Positions 33,030-41,726 are shown, counted from the stretch's first letter. The stretch is DNA of 56,554 nucleotides from an uncultured Candidatus Saccharibacteria bacterium (GCA_938033695.1 CALHKE010000017.1:1-56554), one strand, 5' to 3'. Made by a program: numbers and translations. Notes: a model not told the origin generated them from the sequence alone.

Positions 33030-36000
33030 ATGTCGGCGCCCGCAGAGGCCTCTCCATCCACCGAGGCGAAAAACGACGATTTTTTGAAGTTTTGCGAAGA
33101 AATCGATTCACCGGATCATATTTTAGCTCCGGCGGATTTTGTGCATCTGCATAATCATACGCATTATTCACTTCTTGATGGTCTGACGAAAGTTCCAGAC
33201 CTCATTAAGTATGTCAAGGAAACCGGCATGCAGGCCGTGGCGGTTACCGATCACGGTACTATGTCGAGCCTGATCGAGCTTTATAAGGAAGGTCAATCTG
33301 CGGGTATCAAGCCAATTCTGGGTCTCGAAGCCTATGTGGCGGCTAGACATCGCACCGATAAGGATCCCGCGCATGATAAGGTGCGTTATCACATTACATT
33401 GCTCGCCATGAATGACCAGGGTTTTGAAAACCTCTGTCGTCTCGCTACCGAAGCGGAAATTAATGGTAAATATTATAAACCTCGTATTGACCATGAAATT
33501 ATGGAAAAGTACAACGAGGGAATTATCTGTCTCTCGGGTTGTGCAAGCTCGGAAATTTCGGTGCGCCTAAAAAATGGCGACATGGACGGCGCCAGAAAAC
33601 TAGTTGATTGGTATAAAGAAGTTTATAAAGACCGCTTCTATCTCGAGATGCAAGATCATGGTCATCCCGAATCTCCAACTCACTGGGAAGTGCAAGACCG
33701 CATCAATCAAGGCTTACAGCAAATTGCCAAAGAAACCGGTCTCCCGCTCGTCGTTACCTGTGATGGCCACTATTTGAAGCACGAAGATCAGGACGCTCAC
33801 GAAATTCTCCTCTGTATTGGTACGGCCGCCAATCTTTCCGATCAAAATCGTATGACCTTGAAGGACTTCCAACTTCACGTCATTCCCCCACAAGAAATTA
33901 TTGATCGTTGGGGTAAAGATTATCCTGACGCTATTAAAAACTCCCGCAAGATTGCCGAACGCTGTGATGTTGACATGAAACTTGGGCGTATCCTGATTCC
34001 GAAGTTTCCCGTGCCGGAAGGTGAGACCGATAAAACTTATCTCGATAAGTTGGTTTTTCGTGGCCTGGCTTTTCGCTATGGCGGTAAAACTCAGGAAGAG
34101 GTACAAGATTGGTCGGTTGAAGAATGTCGCAAACTATTATCTCCAGAAATTCTTGAACGTATCGATTATGAATTAAGCGTTGTCGACCGTATGGGCTACA
34201 ATGGTTACTTCTTGATCGTGCAAGACTTCATTATGTGGGGTAAGACTAAGCGTATTATTTACGGCCCAGGTCGTGGCTCGGCTGCCGGCTCTATTCTAGC
34301 TTACGCTTTGCGTATCACCGAGCTTGATCCGATGAAATATGGTCTTCTCTTCGAGCGTTTCTTGAATCCGGACCGTATCTCGATGCCGGATATTGATACC
34401 GACATTCAGGATACTCGTCGTGATGAAGTAATTGAGTATTGTACGGAAAAATACGGTAAGGATCGCGTGGCCAACATCGTCACCTTCGGTAAAATGATGG
34501 CTAAAAACGCCGTGCGTGACGTGGCACGTGTGCTTGAAGTTCCTTATGCGGAGGCTGACCGTATTGCCAAACTCGTGCCAGACCCGGTGATGGGCCACCA
34601 TGTCAAACTGACCGACGCGATTAAAACCGCACCCGATCTTAAACATGAATATGAACATAACCCGGTCGCTAAGCGCGTAATTGATTACGCTTCTAAGCTC
34701 GAGGGCACTATTCGCTCTCATGGTGTGCACGCCTGTGGTGTGGTGATTGCGCCGGATGAATTGGTCAAATTCTTGCCACTTGAAGTTTCCGCGAAAGGCC
34801 CACTGGCTACTCAGTATCCTTCGACCCAGGTCGAGGAATTAGGTCTACTTAAGATGGACTTCTTGGGCCTATCTAACCTTTCCGTGATTAATAATGCCTT
34901 GCGTATGATTCGTAAGGTGTATCATGATGACGTCGATCTTTATAGTATTCCGCTCGATGATCAAAAATCTTATGAACTTTTACAACGCGCCGAAACCACT
35001 GGTGTTTTCCAGCTTGAATCGGCCGGTATGAAACGCTATTTGAAAGATCTTCGTGCCAGTAGCTTTGAAGATATCATCGCTATGGTGGCCCTTTATCGTC
35101 CGGGCCCAATGCAGTTTATTGATTCCTTTATTCGTCGTAAGCACGGGGAAGAACCGATTACTTATCTTCACCCTGGTCTCGAGAATGCTTTGAAATCTAC
35201 TTACGGTATTTTGATTTATCAAGAGCAGTTCATGCAGATCTCCAAGGAATGGTGTGGCTTTACTGGTGGTCAGGCAGATACGCTTCGTAAGGCGGTGGGT
35301 AAAAAGAAGGTCGACCTGATGAATAAGGTGAAGCCAGAGTTTATTAAAGGTGCTCAAGAAGTGGGTGGCGCCACTGAGGAACAGGCCGAAACTTTCTGGT
35401 CGCAGCTGCTTGACTTCGCTAACTACTGTTTCAATAAGTCTCACGCCGCGTGTTATGGTTTGGTGGCTTATTGGACCGCATATCTTAAGGCGCATTATCC
35501 AGACGCCTTCATGGCCGCACTAATGACCTCTGATATGCGCTGGACTGATCGTCTAGCTATCGAAATCGCTGAGTGTAAGCGCATGGGGATTAAGGTGCTA
35601 GGTCCAGATATCAATCAGTCTTATTCTGACTTCGGTATTGTGGGTGGCGAGAACACCATTCGTTTCGGTCTAGCCGCGATTAAAAGTATGGGAAAGGCCT
35701 TAGTGGAAGATATCGTTATTCCTGAGCGCGATAAAAATGGACCTTTCAAGTCGGTCTGTGATTTTGCGGCACGTGTCGACGGTTCCAAATTTAATAAAAA
35801 ATCTTGGGAATCCGCTATCAAAACCGGCGCCTTCGACCGCTTTCATAACCGTACCGACCTTTTGTTTAATCTCGAAGATATTCAAGCCTATGGTGCCAAA
35901 GTCCAAAAAGACAAGGCCTCTGGCCAAACCGACCTCTTCGGCATGATGGGCGATGCCGGCTCGATTCCAGAACCAGTTATTCAACCATCACCTACTCAAG

Positions 36001-36953
36001 TTTCCGAAAAGGATCAACTACTTTGGGAGCGTGATTTGATGGGGCTTTATCTTTCTGCTCATCCGCTCGATAAATACGATACTTATTTCGAAGAGCAAAC
36101 CCACCCATTCTCACTGGTCACTCCAGAAAATGATGGTAAACAGGTAATTGTTGGCGGTATTATTACGGGTATTCGTACCATTCTCACTAAATCTAATACC
36201 AAGATGGCCTTCGTGAAAATCGAGAGCAAGACTTCCGAACTTGAATTTTTGGTCTTCCCGAAAATCTATGAAGAATATAGCGATCGCCTCGCGGTCGATA
36301 ATGTAATTAAGGTCACTGGCCGTATTAATGCCAAAGATAAGGATGGAAATATTACCTCTGATGTGAAGATTATTGCCGATTCCATCTCTGTTCTTTCTGA
36401 CGATAAACTCTCTTCCTACGAATCAACTGGTACACACCTAGCTGATCCAGCCGAGGCTCCAAAAAAGGAATTTCGTCGTCGCAAACCAGCTGGTGAAGAA
36501 ACTGTCAAACCAAAGTCTACCGATGTTCCAACGGTCACAATTTCTAAATCAGCCGCCAAGAAAAGCGATTCTGACAAATCCGCATCTGATACCAAGTCAG
36601 GTATTACCGCTAAGTCAAACAAGCCAGCTGGAAAAGCCACCCCTGTCAACCCTGAAGCAACCAAGCCGGAAACCGCCGAAGATTCAGAAGCCCCGAAGCG
36701 TATCATTGCGCCGGAAGCCGATCCGCGTAGTCTTAAGCTTTTCGTTCTGGTGGAAAATCCCCAAAATACCGCGACTTTGACTTCGATTCGTGAACTTTGT
36801 GATGAATCACCAGGTTTTTCGGAAATTATTCTCGTACTCAAAGACGGTGAAATTAAAAAACCGCTTCGCATGCCATTCCGCATCGAAGCTAGTCCAGAAT
36901 TGATTTCCGGATTAAAGGAATTAGTCGGTGAAAATTCTGTGGTCCTAAAATAG
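33030..36953 (+). CDS. dnaE: DNA polymerase III alpha subunit
   Basis: The replicative polymerase, 1307 residues. The N-terminal PHP domain keeps its metal-binding set: HNH at residues 41-43, TDHG, GLEAY, YHITLLA, CDGHYLKHE and DAHE. The catalytic Asp triad region PDIDTD is at residues 453-458. YRPGPM and the fingers follow, and an OB-fold begins around VGGIITGIRT. Between about residues 1130 and 1230 a Ser/Lys/Pro-rich low-complexity linker (KKSDSDKSASDTKS region) separates the core from a C-terminal domain, making the protein longer than the usual ~1160. No epsilon subunit is seen nearby. It starts immediately after the YtxH-like gene stop. Confidence 0.97.
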   Translation: MSAPAEASPSTEAKNDDFLKFCEEIDSPDHILAPADFVHLHNHTHYSLLDGLTKVPDLIKYVKETGMQAVAVTDHGTMSSLIELYKEGQSAGIKPILGLEAYVAARHRTDKDPAHDKVRYHITLLAMNDQGFENLCRLATEAEINGKYYKPRIDHEIMEKYNEGIICLSGCASSEISVRLKNGDMDGARKLVDWYKEVYKDRFYLEMQDHGHPESPTHWEVQDRINQGLQQIAKETGLPLVVTCDGHYLKHEDQDAHEILLCIGTAANLSDQNRMTLKDFQLHVIPPQEIIDRWGKDYPDAIKNSRKIAERCDVDMKLGRILIPKFPVPEGETDKTYLDKLVFRGLAFRYGGKTQEEVQDWSVEECRKLLSPEILERIDYELSVVDRMGYNGYFLIVQDFIMWGKTKRIIYGPGRGSAAGSILAYALRITELDPMKYGLLFERFLNPDRISMPDIDTDIQDTRRDEVIEYCTEKYGKDRVANIVTFGKMMAKNAVRDVARVLEVPYAEADRIAKLVPDPVMGHHVKLTDAIKTAPDLKHEYEHNPVAKRVIDYASKLEGTIRSHGVHACGVVIAPDELVKFLPLEVSAKGPLATQYPSTQVEELGLLKMDFLGLSNLSVINNALRMIRKVYHDDVDLYSIPLDDQKSYELLQRAETTGVFQLESAGMKRYLKDLRASSFEDIIAMVALYRPGPMQFIDSFIRRKHGEEPITYLHPGLENALKSTYGILIYQEQFMQISKEWCGFTGGQADTLRKAVGKKKVDLMNKVKPEFIKGAQEVGGATEEQAETFWSQLLDFANYCFNKSHAACYGLVAYWTAYLKAHYPDAFMAALMTSDMRWTDRLAIEIAECKRMGIKVLGPDINQSYSDFGIVGGENTIRFGLAAIKSMGKALVEDIVIPERDKNGPFKSVCDFAARVDGSKFNKKSWESAIKTGAFDRFHNRTDLLFNLEDIQAYGAKVQKDKASGQTDLFGMMGDAGSIPEPVIQPSPTQVSEKDQLLWERDLMGLYLSAHPLDKYDTYFEEQTHPFSLVTPENDGKQVIVGGIITGIRTILTKSNTKMAFVKIESKTSELEFLVFPKIYEEYSDRLAVDNVIKVTGRINAKDKDGNITSDVKIIADSISVLSDDKLSSYESTGTHLADPAEAPKKEFRRRKPAGEETVKPKSTDVPTVTISKSAAKKSDSDKSASDTKSGITAKSNKPAGKATPVNPEATKPETAEDSEAPKRIIAPEADPRSLKLFVLVENPQNTATLTSIRELCDESPGFSEIILVLKDGEIKKPLRMPFRIEASPELISGLKELVGENSVVLK

Positions 36954-37031
36954 TAGTTGGCCAACGAGAAATTAATTCACCAAAATCAAACCAGAATTAT
37001 TTCAGAATTCAACTACAAAAATTAAAATGCC

Positions 37032-37042
37032 TATGCTAAAAT
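37032..37042 (+). promoter_or_regulatory. Promoter of the FAD-oxidase gene
   Basis: TATGCTAAAAT extended -10. AAAAAGGG lies 5 nt before the ATG at 37066, so the GTG at 37060 is too close to be the start. Confidence 0.78.
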
Positions 37043-37065
37043 AGTACTAATGAAAAAGGGTGGTC

Positions 37066-38676
37066 ATGAATAAACTTGCGAAGTTTTTGAATGCGCATAT
37101 TTCTGGTCTTGTCACTGATAAACCGGAGATTCTTGCGGCATATTCGCGTGATATGAGCGTCTTGGAAATGATGCCACGTTTTCTTTGTATTCCGAAAACT
37201 GCAGAAGACATTCAGTTTATCTTGCGTTTTAGTACTAAATTGGCCAAAAAAGGTTATAAACTGCCAATCGGTGTACGTGGCGCTGGTCTCGACACTACGG
37301 GTGCCGATCTGACTGACGGTCTCTTAATCTCTATGGAAAAATTTAATACCATCGAAGAAATTGACACTCGCGAAAGCCTAGTCCGCGTAAAAGCTGGCAT
37401 CACCCTCGGTGAATTAAACGATGCACTGGCACTCTTCGGCCTAGAACTTCCTGTAGTGGCCTCTAGAAAACAGACCATCGGTGGCCTAATTTCCACCGCT
37501 CTTATCGATGAAGCCGCCAAAAAATACGGGAGCATTTATTATTTCACTGATCGTATCGAAGTAGTTTTGCCAAATGGTGAAATTTTCCAAACTACTAGCC
37601 TGACTAAGCGTGGTATTAAATTGGCCCAATCGAAAGTAGATGATCAAAATGCCAAAATCAATACCACCATCTATGATTTGACTGAAAAAAATCAGGCAGT
37701 GATCGCCAAAATTCGTGAATCTATCCATAACCGCTCGGGTTATCGTATGGTGACTGAGGTAAACCGCGAAAATAAGCCGTTCGATGTGCTGCCAATTTTC
37801 TTTGGCGCCCAAGGTACTCTCGGGGTTATTACAGAGGTAATTTTAAAGGTTCAGCCAATTCAATATCATACTCGCCAGTATGTTTTTGAATTTACTTCAA
37901 TTAATCAAGCCCTCGCCTTTTCTGAAAAAGCCAAAGAGCTTGAACCGCGTACCATGAATCTTTATGACGGTCGCATATTTAAGACTCTCGAGAGCCTCGG
38001 TCGCAAGGCTAAACTTCTTGAATCTAATACTGCCACCGCTCAATCTACCGCCAAATTTTATATTTATCTAGATTTCGCCGAAAACTTCTTCCGCATTAGA
38101 AAGATTGACCGCGAGATCGAAAAATTACGTCCCTTGGCCGACAAGTCTTATGTTGACCAGGAAAAATATAAAGCCGATTTTAATAATTTTAATTTTGGCC
38201 TCAAGTTATACTTAAATAGTCACGACACCGCGGAAAAACTCGCCATCGTCGATAAGACTTCGATTCCAGCCGAAAAATTGCCAGATTTTTTGCGTAATCT
38301 ACAATCTCTCGAACAAAAATTCCATCAAAGCTTACCTATTTTTGGCTCACTTCTCACCGATCTTTATTCGGTTCGACCAGAATTCGATCTTACCGACATT
38401 TTGAATCGTAAAAATCTCATTTTCTTTTTGCAGTCTTACGCCAAGATCGTCTACGAAGTCGGTGGATCGCTTGCGGGTGGCTTTGCTGAAGGTCGTACGC
38501 TAAGTGTGATCACTAGCACACATACTGACTTAGAGATTAAAGAATTTTATCATCAAATTCGTCAAACCTTCGATCCCGATAATATCATGTCTCCAGGTGT
38601 CAAACAGGGTGCCACATTGACCAATTTTGTGCGTCATCTACGTGAAGCTCCATTGATTGGCTTTATTGAATATTAA
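37066..38676 (+). CDS. FAD-linked oxidase/dehydrogenase (GlcD/lactate dehydrogenase type)
   Basis: A 536-residue flavoenzyme of the FAD_binding_4 (VAO/PCMH) superfamily. IGVRGAGLDTTGADLTDGLLISMEKFN, VRVKAGITLGELNDAL and the QTIGGLISTALIDE region form the FAD-binding fold. FFGAQGTLGVITEVILKVQP is the conserved second signature, and the C-terminus has FDPDNIMSPGVKQG. It probably oxidises a 2-hydroxy acid such as lactate or glycolate, passing electrons to an unidentified acceptor. No signal peptide or Fe-S subunit gene is adjacent. The exact substrate is not readable. Confidence 0.85.
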   Translation: MNKLAKFLNAHISGLVTDKPEILAAYSRDMSVLEMMPRFLCIPKTAEDIQFILRFSTKLAKKGYKLPIGVRGAGLDTTGADLTDGLLISMEKFNTIEEIDTRESLVRVKAGITLGELNDALALFGLELPVVASRKQTIGGLISTALIDEAAKKYGSIYYFTDRIEVVLPNGEIFQTTSLTKRGIKLAQSKVDDQNAKINTTIYDLTEKNQAVIAKIRESIHNRSGYRMVTEVNRENKPFDVLPIFFGAQGTLGVITEVILKVQPIQYHTRQYVFEFTSINQALAFSEKAKELEPRTMNLYDGRIFKTLESLGRKAKLLESNTATAQSTAKFYIYLDFAENFFRIRKIDREIEKLRPLADKSYVDQEKYKADFNNFNFGLKLYLNSHDTAEKLAIVDKTSIPAEKLPDFLRNLQSLEQKFHQSLPIFGSLLTDLYSVRPEFDLTDILNRKNLIFFLQSYAKIVYEVGGSLAGGFAEGRTLSVITSTHTDLEIKEFYHQIRQTFDPDNIMSPGVKQGATLTNFVRHLREAPLIGFIEY

Positions 38677-38723
38677 GCTAATGGTTTTCCACAGCAAATG
38701 TTGTAAATATAACTATCTCTCGA

Positions 38724-38734
38724 TATGTTATAAT
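38724..38734 (+). promoter_or_regulatory. tig promoter (leaderless)
   Basis: TATGTTATAAT extended -10 with TATAAT at 38729-38734. The ATG at 38741 is 6 nt downstream. Confidence 0.8.
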
Positions 38735-38740
38735 TAAGTC

Positions 38741-40021
38741 ATGAAAGTTACTACAAAGAATATATCTGAGACCAAGGTGGAAATTACCGTTACTCTAGAT
38801 AAGAACGATTTGCAGACTGCTAAGGAACAGGCTGTGGCTCGTCTTGCTAAGGAAGTTAATGTCCAGGGCTTCCGCAAGGGTAAGGTTCCTGCCGAAATCG
38901 CTGAAAAACACATCAATCCTAATGATCTTGCTTCGACCACTGCCGATATTGCTGTTCGTCGTACCGTGCCAATGGCCTTTTCTGAGGCTAAGAAGGCTCC
39001 ATTGATGATCCCTAATGTAGAAATCACCAAGTTCGTACCAGATGAAACCCTCGAATACAAAGCCGAAGCCGATATTCTCCCAGACATCAAGCTTGGCGAC
39101 TTTAAGAAATTGAAAGTCAAACGCGAAGATATTACCGTTAAAGAAGACGATATTATGGATGTCATCTCTCGTGTTCGTGAAGCCTATGCGGAAAAGGCTC
39201 CCGTCAAGCGTGCTGCCAAGATGGGCGACGAAGTAGTGATTGATTTTGAAGGCTCTCTCGATGGCGTAAAATTCGAAGGTGGTGCCGCGAAAGATTTCAA
39301 ATTGAAACTCGGTTCTCATGCCTTTATTCCAGGTTTTGAAGAGGGAATTGTTGGTCATGAAACTGGTGACCGTTTCGATCTTGAGCTTACCTTCCCTAAG
39401 GATTACCACGCTGAAAATCTTGCCGGCAAGAAGACTGTCTTTAATGTCTTAGTCAAGCAAATTAATGAATTTAAGCTTCCAGAACTCGATGATGAATTTG
39501 CCAAAAAATGTGGTCCGTTCGAAACCTTTGATGCTTTGAAGGCCGATATTGAGAAAAATCTCACCGAACAGAACCGTGTCAAGGCTGACGAAAAATTCAA
39601 AGATGATCTTGTTGAAGCTCTTGTTAAAACAAGCAAGGTTGAAGCTCCAGCTATTTTAATCGAGGATCAAATCCGCTTCATTCGCCAGGATATGGAACAG
39701 AACGCTAAGGCTCAAGGTTTTACTCTCGAAGATTACCTCAAGCAAAGCGGTCAAACCGAAGAAGCATGGATGAAAGAAGTTAAAAATCTCGCCGAAAAGC
39801 GCGTCAAGGCTTCTCTAGTCTTGCAAATTCTGGCCCGTGACCAAAAAATCGAAGTCGAAGACGAGATCGTTGAAGCTAAGATCAATGAACTTAAAGAAGT
39901 TTACAAGAAATCTAAAGAAGCTCTCGAAAGCTTGAAGAATCCTAATGTCCGCCAAGATATTAAGAATCGCCTCACCATTGAGAAAACTTTGAACTTCCTC
40001 GTCCAAGAAAACACTAAATAA
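38741..40021 (+). CDS. tig: Trigger factor
   Basis: A ribosome-bound chaperone and prolyl isomerase, 426 residues. The N-terminal ribosome-binding motif reads GFRKGKVP. The FKBP-type domain follows (MGDEVVIDFEGSLDGVKFEGG, IPGFEEGIVG, FPKDYHAENLAGK). A long helical C-terminal region (EDQIRFIRQDMEQNAKAQG) forms the substrate cradle. Predicted leaderless: the ATG is 6 nt after the -10 and has no ribosome site, notable for a conserved, abundant protein. A strong terminator follows. Confidence 0.96.
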   Translation: MKVTTKNISETKVEITVTLDKNDLQTAKEQAVARLAKEVNVQGFRKGKVPAEIAEKHINPNDLASTTADIAVRRTVPMAFSEAKKAPLMIPNVEITKFVPDETLEYKAEADILPDIKLGDFKKLKVKREDITVKEDDIMDVISRVREAYAEKAPVKRAAKMGDEVVIDFEGSLDGVKFEGGAAKDFKLKLGSHAFIPGFEEGIVGHETGDRFDLELTFPKDYHAENLAGKKTVFNVLVKQINEFKLPELDDEFAKKCGPFETFDALKADIEKNLTEQNRVKADEKFKDDLVEALVKTSKVEAPAILIEDQIRFIRQDMEQNAKAQGFTLEDYLKQSGQTEEAWMKEVKNLAEKRVKASLVLQILARDQKIEVEDEIVEAKINELKEVYKKSKEALESLKNPNVRQDIKNRLTIEKTLNFLVQENTK

Positions 40022-40037
40022 TTCCGTAGGTTAGAAG

Positions 40038-40070
40038 ATAACCCCGACTAAAAATCGGGGTTATTTTTAT
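40038..40070 (+). terminator. tig terminator
   Basis: ATAACCCCGA/TCGGGGTTAT stem (40038-40047 with 40055-40064) and T run. Its right end lies in the first copy of a 23-bp direct repeat. Confidence 0.92.
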
Positions 40071-40080
40071 CAAAAAAAGA
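40058..40080. repeat. 23-bp direct repeat, copy 1
   Basis: Begins GGGTTATTTTTATC and ends in an A run plus GA. It is identical to 40850-40872. On the reverse strand it forms the T run and downstream flank of the orphan gene terminator. Confidence 0.85.
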
Positions 40081-40103
40081 GCTCTGCTGTCATAGCAGGG
40101 CTC
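40072..40103 (-). terminator. Terminator of orphan gene 1
   Basis: A 10-bp stem (40079-40088 with 40094-40103, two G-U pairs) precedes TTTTTTT on the reverse strand. Confidence 0.82.
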
Positions 40104-40127
40104 AGTAAGCATTTAGTTAATCAGAAA

Positions 40128-40637
40128 TCACTCTTCATAATAAGAGTCAATACCAAGAAGATTATAGGTCCAAATAAGGTTAAGATTAGCATTTTCTGGA
40201 TCAATAAGTCTAAACTCTTCAAATAGGTAATATTTTTTCCCAGACTTAGAGGTAGCTTCAAAAACATCATAGTCTATGGTGTGATTAATCATAGCCTCTG
40301 TAGTCTCATCAATACTGCCAGATATCTGGTGAAAATAATCCATGAGAAGCTGTTTTTTCTCAGAGACAGATAAAGAACTCTTTACCAGTTTCTTTAAAAA
40401 GAAATCCTTATTCTTATTGTCTACGTTTTCTTCCTGAGAATATATAGAATATTTGACCACTGTTTCTTCTGGAAATTCTGCCTCTTCTGCTAATTCATAC
40501 CTAAGGTCAGAATATTTTTGAGAAATTTCATCATCTAACGATCTATCACCGTTTAGTGATTCTAGATGCCAATTCCAACATATGATTGGTTGGTTTGATT
40601 TTGAATTGGTTTCAAGGTTACATTTTTTAATGGACAT
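40128..40637 (-). CDS. Orphan protein 1, unknown, acidic
   Basis: A 169-residue soluble, acidic protein with no recognised domain, signal peptide or membrane helix. An N-terminal CNLET...PIICWNWHLESL stretch is followed by a helical acidic middle and a C-terminal VFEATSKSGKKYYLFEEFRLID beta-like segment. AAAGGAGGA 7 nt before the ATG gives strong translation signals. A consensus promoter lies 110 nt upstream and the leader is structured, so it looks like a real, regulated gene. It sits between identical 23-bp repeats, suggesting that it was acquired or duplicated as a unit. Confidence 0.7.
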   Translation of the reverse strand: MSIKKCNLETNSKSNQPIICWNWHLESLNGDRSLDDEISQKYSDLRYELAEEAEFPEETVVKYSIYSQEENVDNKNKDFFLKKLVKSSLSVSEKKQLLMDYFHQISGSIDETTEAMINHTIDYDVFEATSKSGKKYYLFEEFRLIDPENANLNLIWTYNLLGIDSYYEE

Positions 40638-40663
40638 AATAATCCTCCTTTTTGTTTTTCGCT

Positions 40664-40720
40664 AGAAGCACAATCAAACATTCAGATAATACTGAAAACT
40701 AAATGTTTTAAGGTGCTTAT
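40664..40720 (-). promoter_or_regulatory. Structured leader of orphan gene 1
   Basis: An outer helix AAGCAC/GTGCTT (40666-40671 with 40713-40718) encloses an 8-bp stem (40078-style numbering: 40678-40685 with 40699-40706). A competing hairpin TTCAG/CTGAA (40681-40685 with 40692-40696) shares one arm, so two exclusive folds are possible. Confidence 0.45.
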
Positions 40721-40753
40721 CTACTGGATTGATTTATAACTCAGTATGTTCAT

Positions 40754-40782
40754 ATATTAGCATATTTATAGATTTTTGTCAA
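40754..40782 (-). promoter_or_regulatory. Promoter of orphan gene 1
   Basis: Reverse strand: perfect -35 TTGACA (40777-40782), 17 bp, TATGC extension and -10 TAATAT (40754-40759). Confidence 0.88.
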
Positions 40783-40849
40783 ATATTCCATATTCACTCA
40801 CAATCTGAACTAACATCTCAAAGTGTTACATTTGAGGGGTTAGAGTGGC

Positions 40850-40872
40850 GGGTTATTTTTATCAAAAAAAGA
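40850..40872. repeat. 23-bp direct repeat, copy 2
   Basis: Identical to 40058-40080, 792 bp away. On the reverse strand it supplies the T run of the next terminator. The 387-bp gene-free stretch 40638-41023 holds this repeat, the promoter and leader of orphan gene 1 and the 3' hairpins of orphan gene 2. Confidence 0.85.
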
Positions 40873-40894
40873 CCCCCGACTAAAAGTCGAGGGT
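40863..40894 (-). terminator. Terminator of orphan gene 2
   Basis: CGACT/AGTCG core extended by CCC/GGG across one mismatch (40873-40893), with TTTTTTT next on the reverse strand. Confidence 0.75.
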
Positions 40895-40970
40895 AGGAAT
40901 GAATTTGTAAGATTATTGCATTTTAATTATTCATCCTTCGAATAGAAGGTAGTTATAATAGATATATCTG

Positions 40971-41006
40971 ACTGCTTTAAAGCAGTGCGGACCCGAAGGC
41001 CCGCAC
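40971..41006 (-). other. Two stable hairpins in the 3' region of orphan gene 2
   Basis: A 16-bp perfect palindrome ACTGCTTTAAAGCAGT (40971-40986) abuts a 9-bp hairpin with a UUCG loop when read on the reverse strand (40985-41006). No T run follows, so these are not simple terminators and may stabilise the mRNA end. Confidence 0.6.
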
Positions 41007-41023
41007 CCCTCAAACCACCTGGG

Positions 41024-41386
41024 TTATTGCTGTCTGCATCGGATTTGGTTACATAATTCAACCAATTCTTCTTCAGTACAGTAATAGCTCATAATACAAT
41101 CGTAATCTCCATCCTCATCTTCAAGGCAATAGCAAAGCTCGTCACGATATAGGATTGCAATCTCCCAATAGTAACATACTTTACCTTGCCCATCGGACTG
41201 AGGAAATGAGTCGTCGATTGGAACCCGTTTAATTATCGAAGCACCGTAGTTATTTGCATAACTAACTCTGATTCGATAATCTTCCTCGCCATTACCGCGA
41301 TCCGGAGCATAATGTATGCTAAGATCGGTGGCATTGGTAGAAATACGGGTAATGGTTTCGAGGGTAAGGAAATTCAGGTTCATCAT
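41024..41386 (-). CDS. Orphan protein 2, unknown, cysteine and acid rich
   Basis: A 120-residue protein if translation starts at the first ATG of MMNLNFL (41386), which has AAAGG about 7 nt upstream. The frame is open to an ATG at 41452, but that one lacks a ribosome site. No family is recognised. The second half is acidic and has CYCLEDEDGDYDC plus further Cys residues (CYYW, YYCTEE, CNQIRC), suggestive of metal binding or disulfides but not of a known zinc motif. It is divergent from orphan gene 3 and carries a leader of about 200 nt with repeated small hairpins. Confidence 0.62.
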   Translation of the reverse strand: MMNLNFLTLETITRISTNATDLSIHYAPDRGNGEEDYRIRVSYANNYGASIIKRVPIDDSFPQSDGQGKVCYYWEIAILYRDELCYCLEDEDGDYDCIMSYYCTEEELVELCNQIRCRQQ

Positions 41387-41500
41387 ATGGATGACCTTTC
41401 TAACCGCGACTTTCGTTCCTAGGGAACTTATGGTCGTGAAAGCGGCACCCATTCTCTTTGAGATGGGCGGAACCTCAAGGGCCCTTTTCTAAATATGCTT

Positions 41501-41549
41501 GGCTTACGCCTCAAAATAGGACTTATGTCTTAATGCGGAACTTACGTCC
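41501..41549 (-). promoter_or_regulatory. Tandem mini-hairpins in the leader of orphan gene 2
   Basis: On the reverse strand three small stems with GUAA or AUAA loops stand in a row: GGC-GUAA-GCC (41501-41510), GAC-AUAA-GUC (41520-41529), GGAC-GUAA-GUUC(C) (41537-41549). A related GACCAUAAGUUCC lies further on near 41422-41434. They lie between the promoter and the ribosome site. Confidence 0.5.
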
Positions 41550-41601
41550 AAAATCAATAATCTTAAAATTCGAATCCGTCACAAATAGACGAAGTGTATA
41601 T

Positions 41602-41630
41602 AGTTTACCATATTTTTTACATATTGTCAA
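41602..41630 (-). promoter_or_regulatory. Promoter of orphan gene 2
   Basis: Reverse strand: perfect -35 TTGACA (41625-41630), 17 bp, TATGG extension and -10 TAAACT (41602-41607). Confidence 0.88.
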
Positions 41631-41647
41631 GATTAAACTTGAGCATA

Positions 41648-41676
41648 TTGACAGATTAAGATGCTTATGTTATAAT
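41648..41676 (+). promoter_or_regulatory. Promoter of orphan gene 3
   Basis: Perfect -35 TTGACA (41648-41653), 17 bp, TATGT extension and perfect -10 TATAAT (41671-41676). It is back to back with the orphan 2 promoter; only 17 bp separate the two -35 boxes. Confidence 0.92.
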
Positions 41677-41726
41677 ACAATCTATTGAGCAATAGACTCA
41701 AGTCTAGCACTGAGAAGGTGAGTACA

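Noticed and set aside
41458..41688. A 76-codon forward frame between the divergent orphan genes
   Set aside because: It runs through both promoters and the leader hairpins on the other strand, with no ribosome site.
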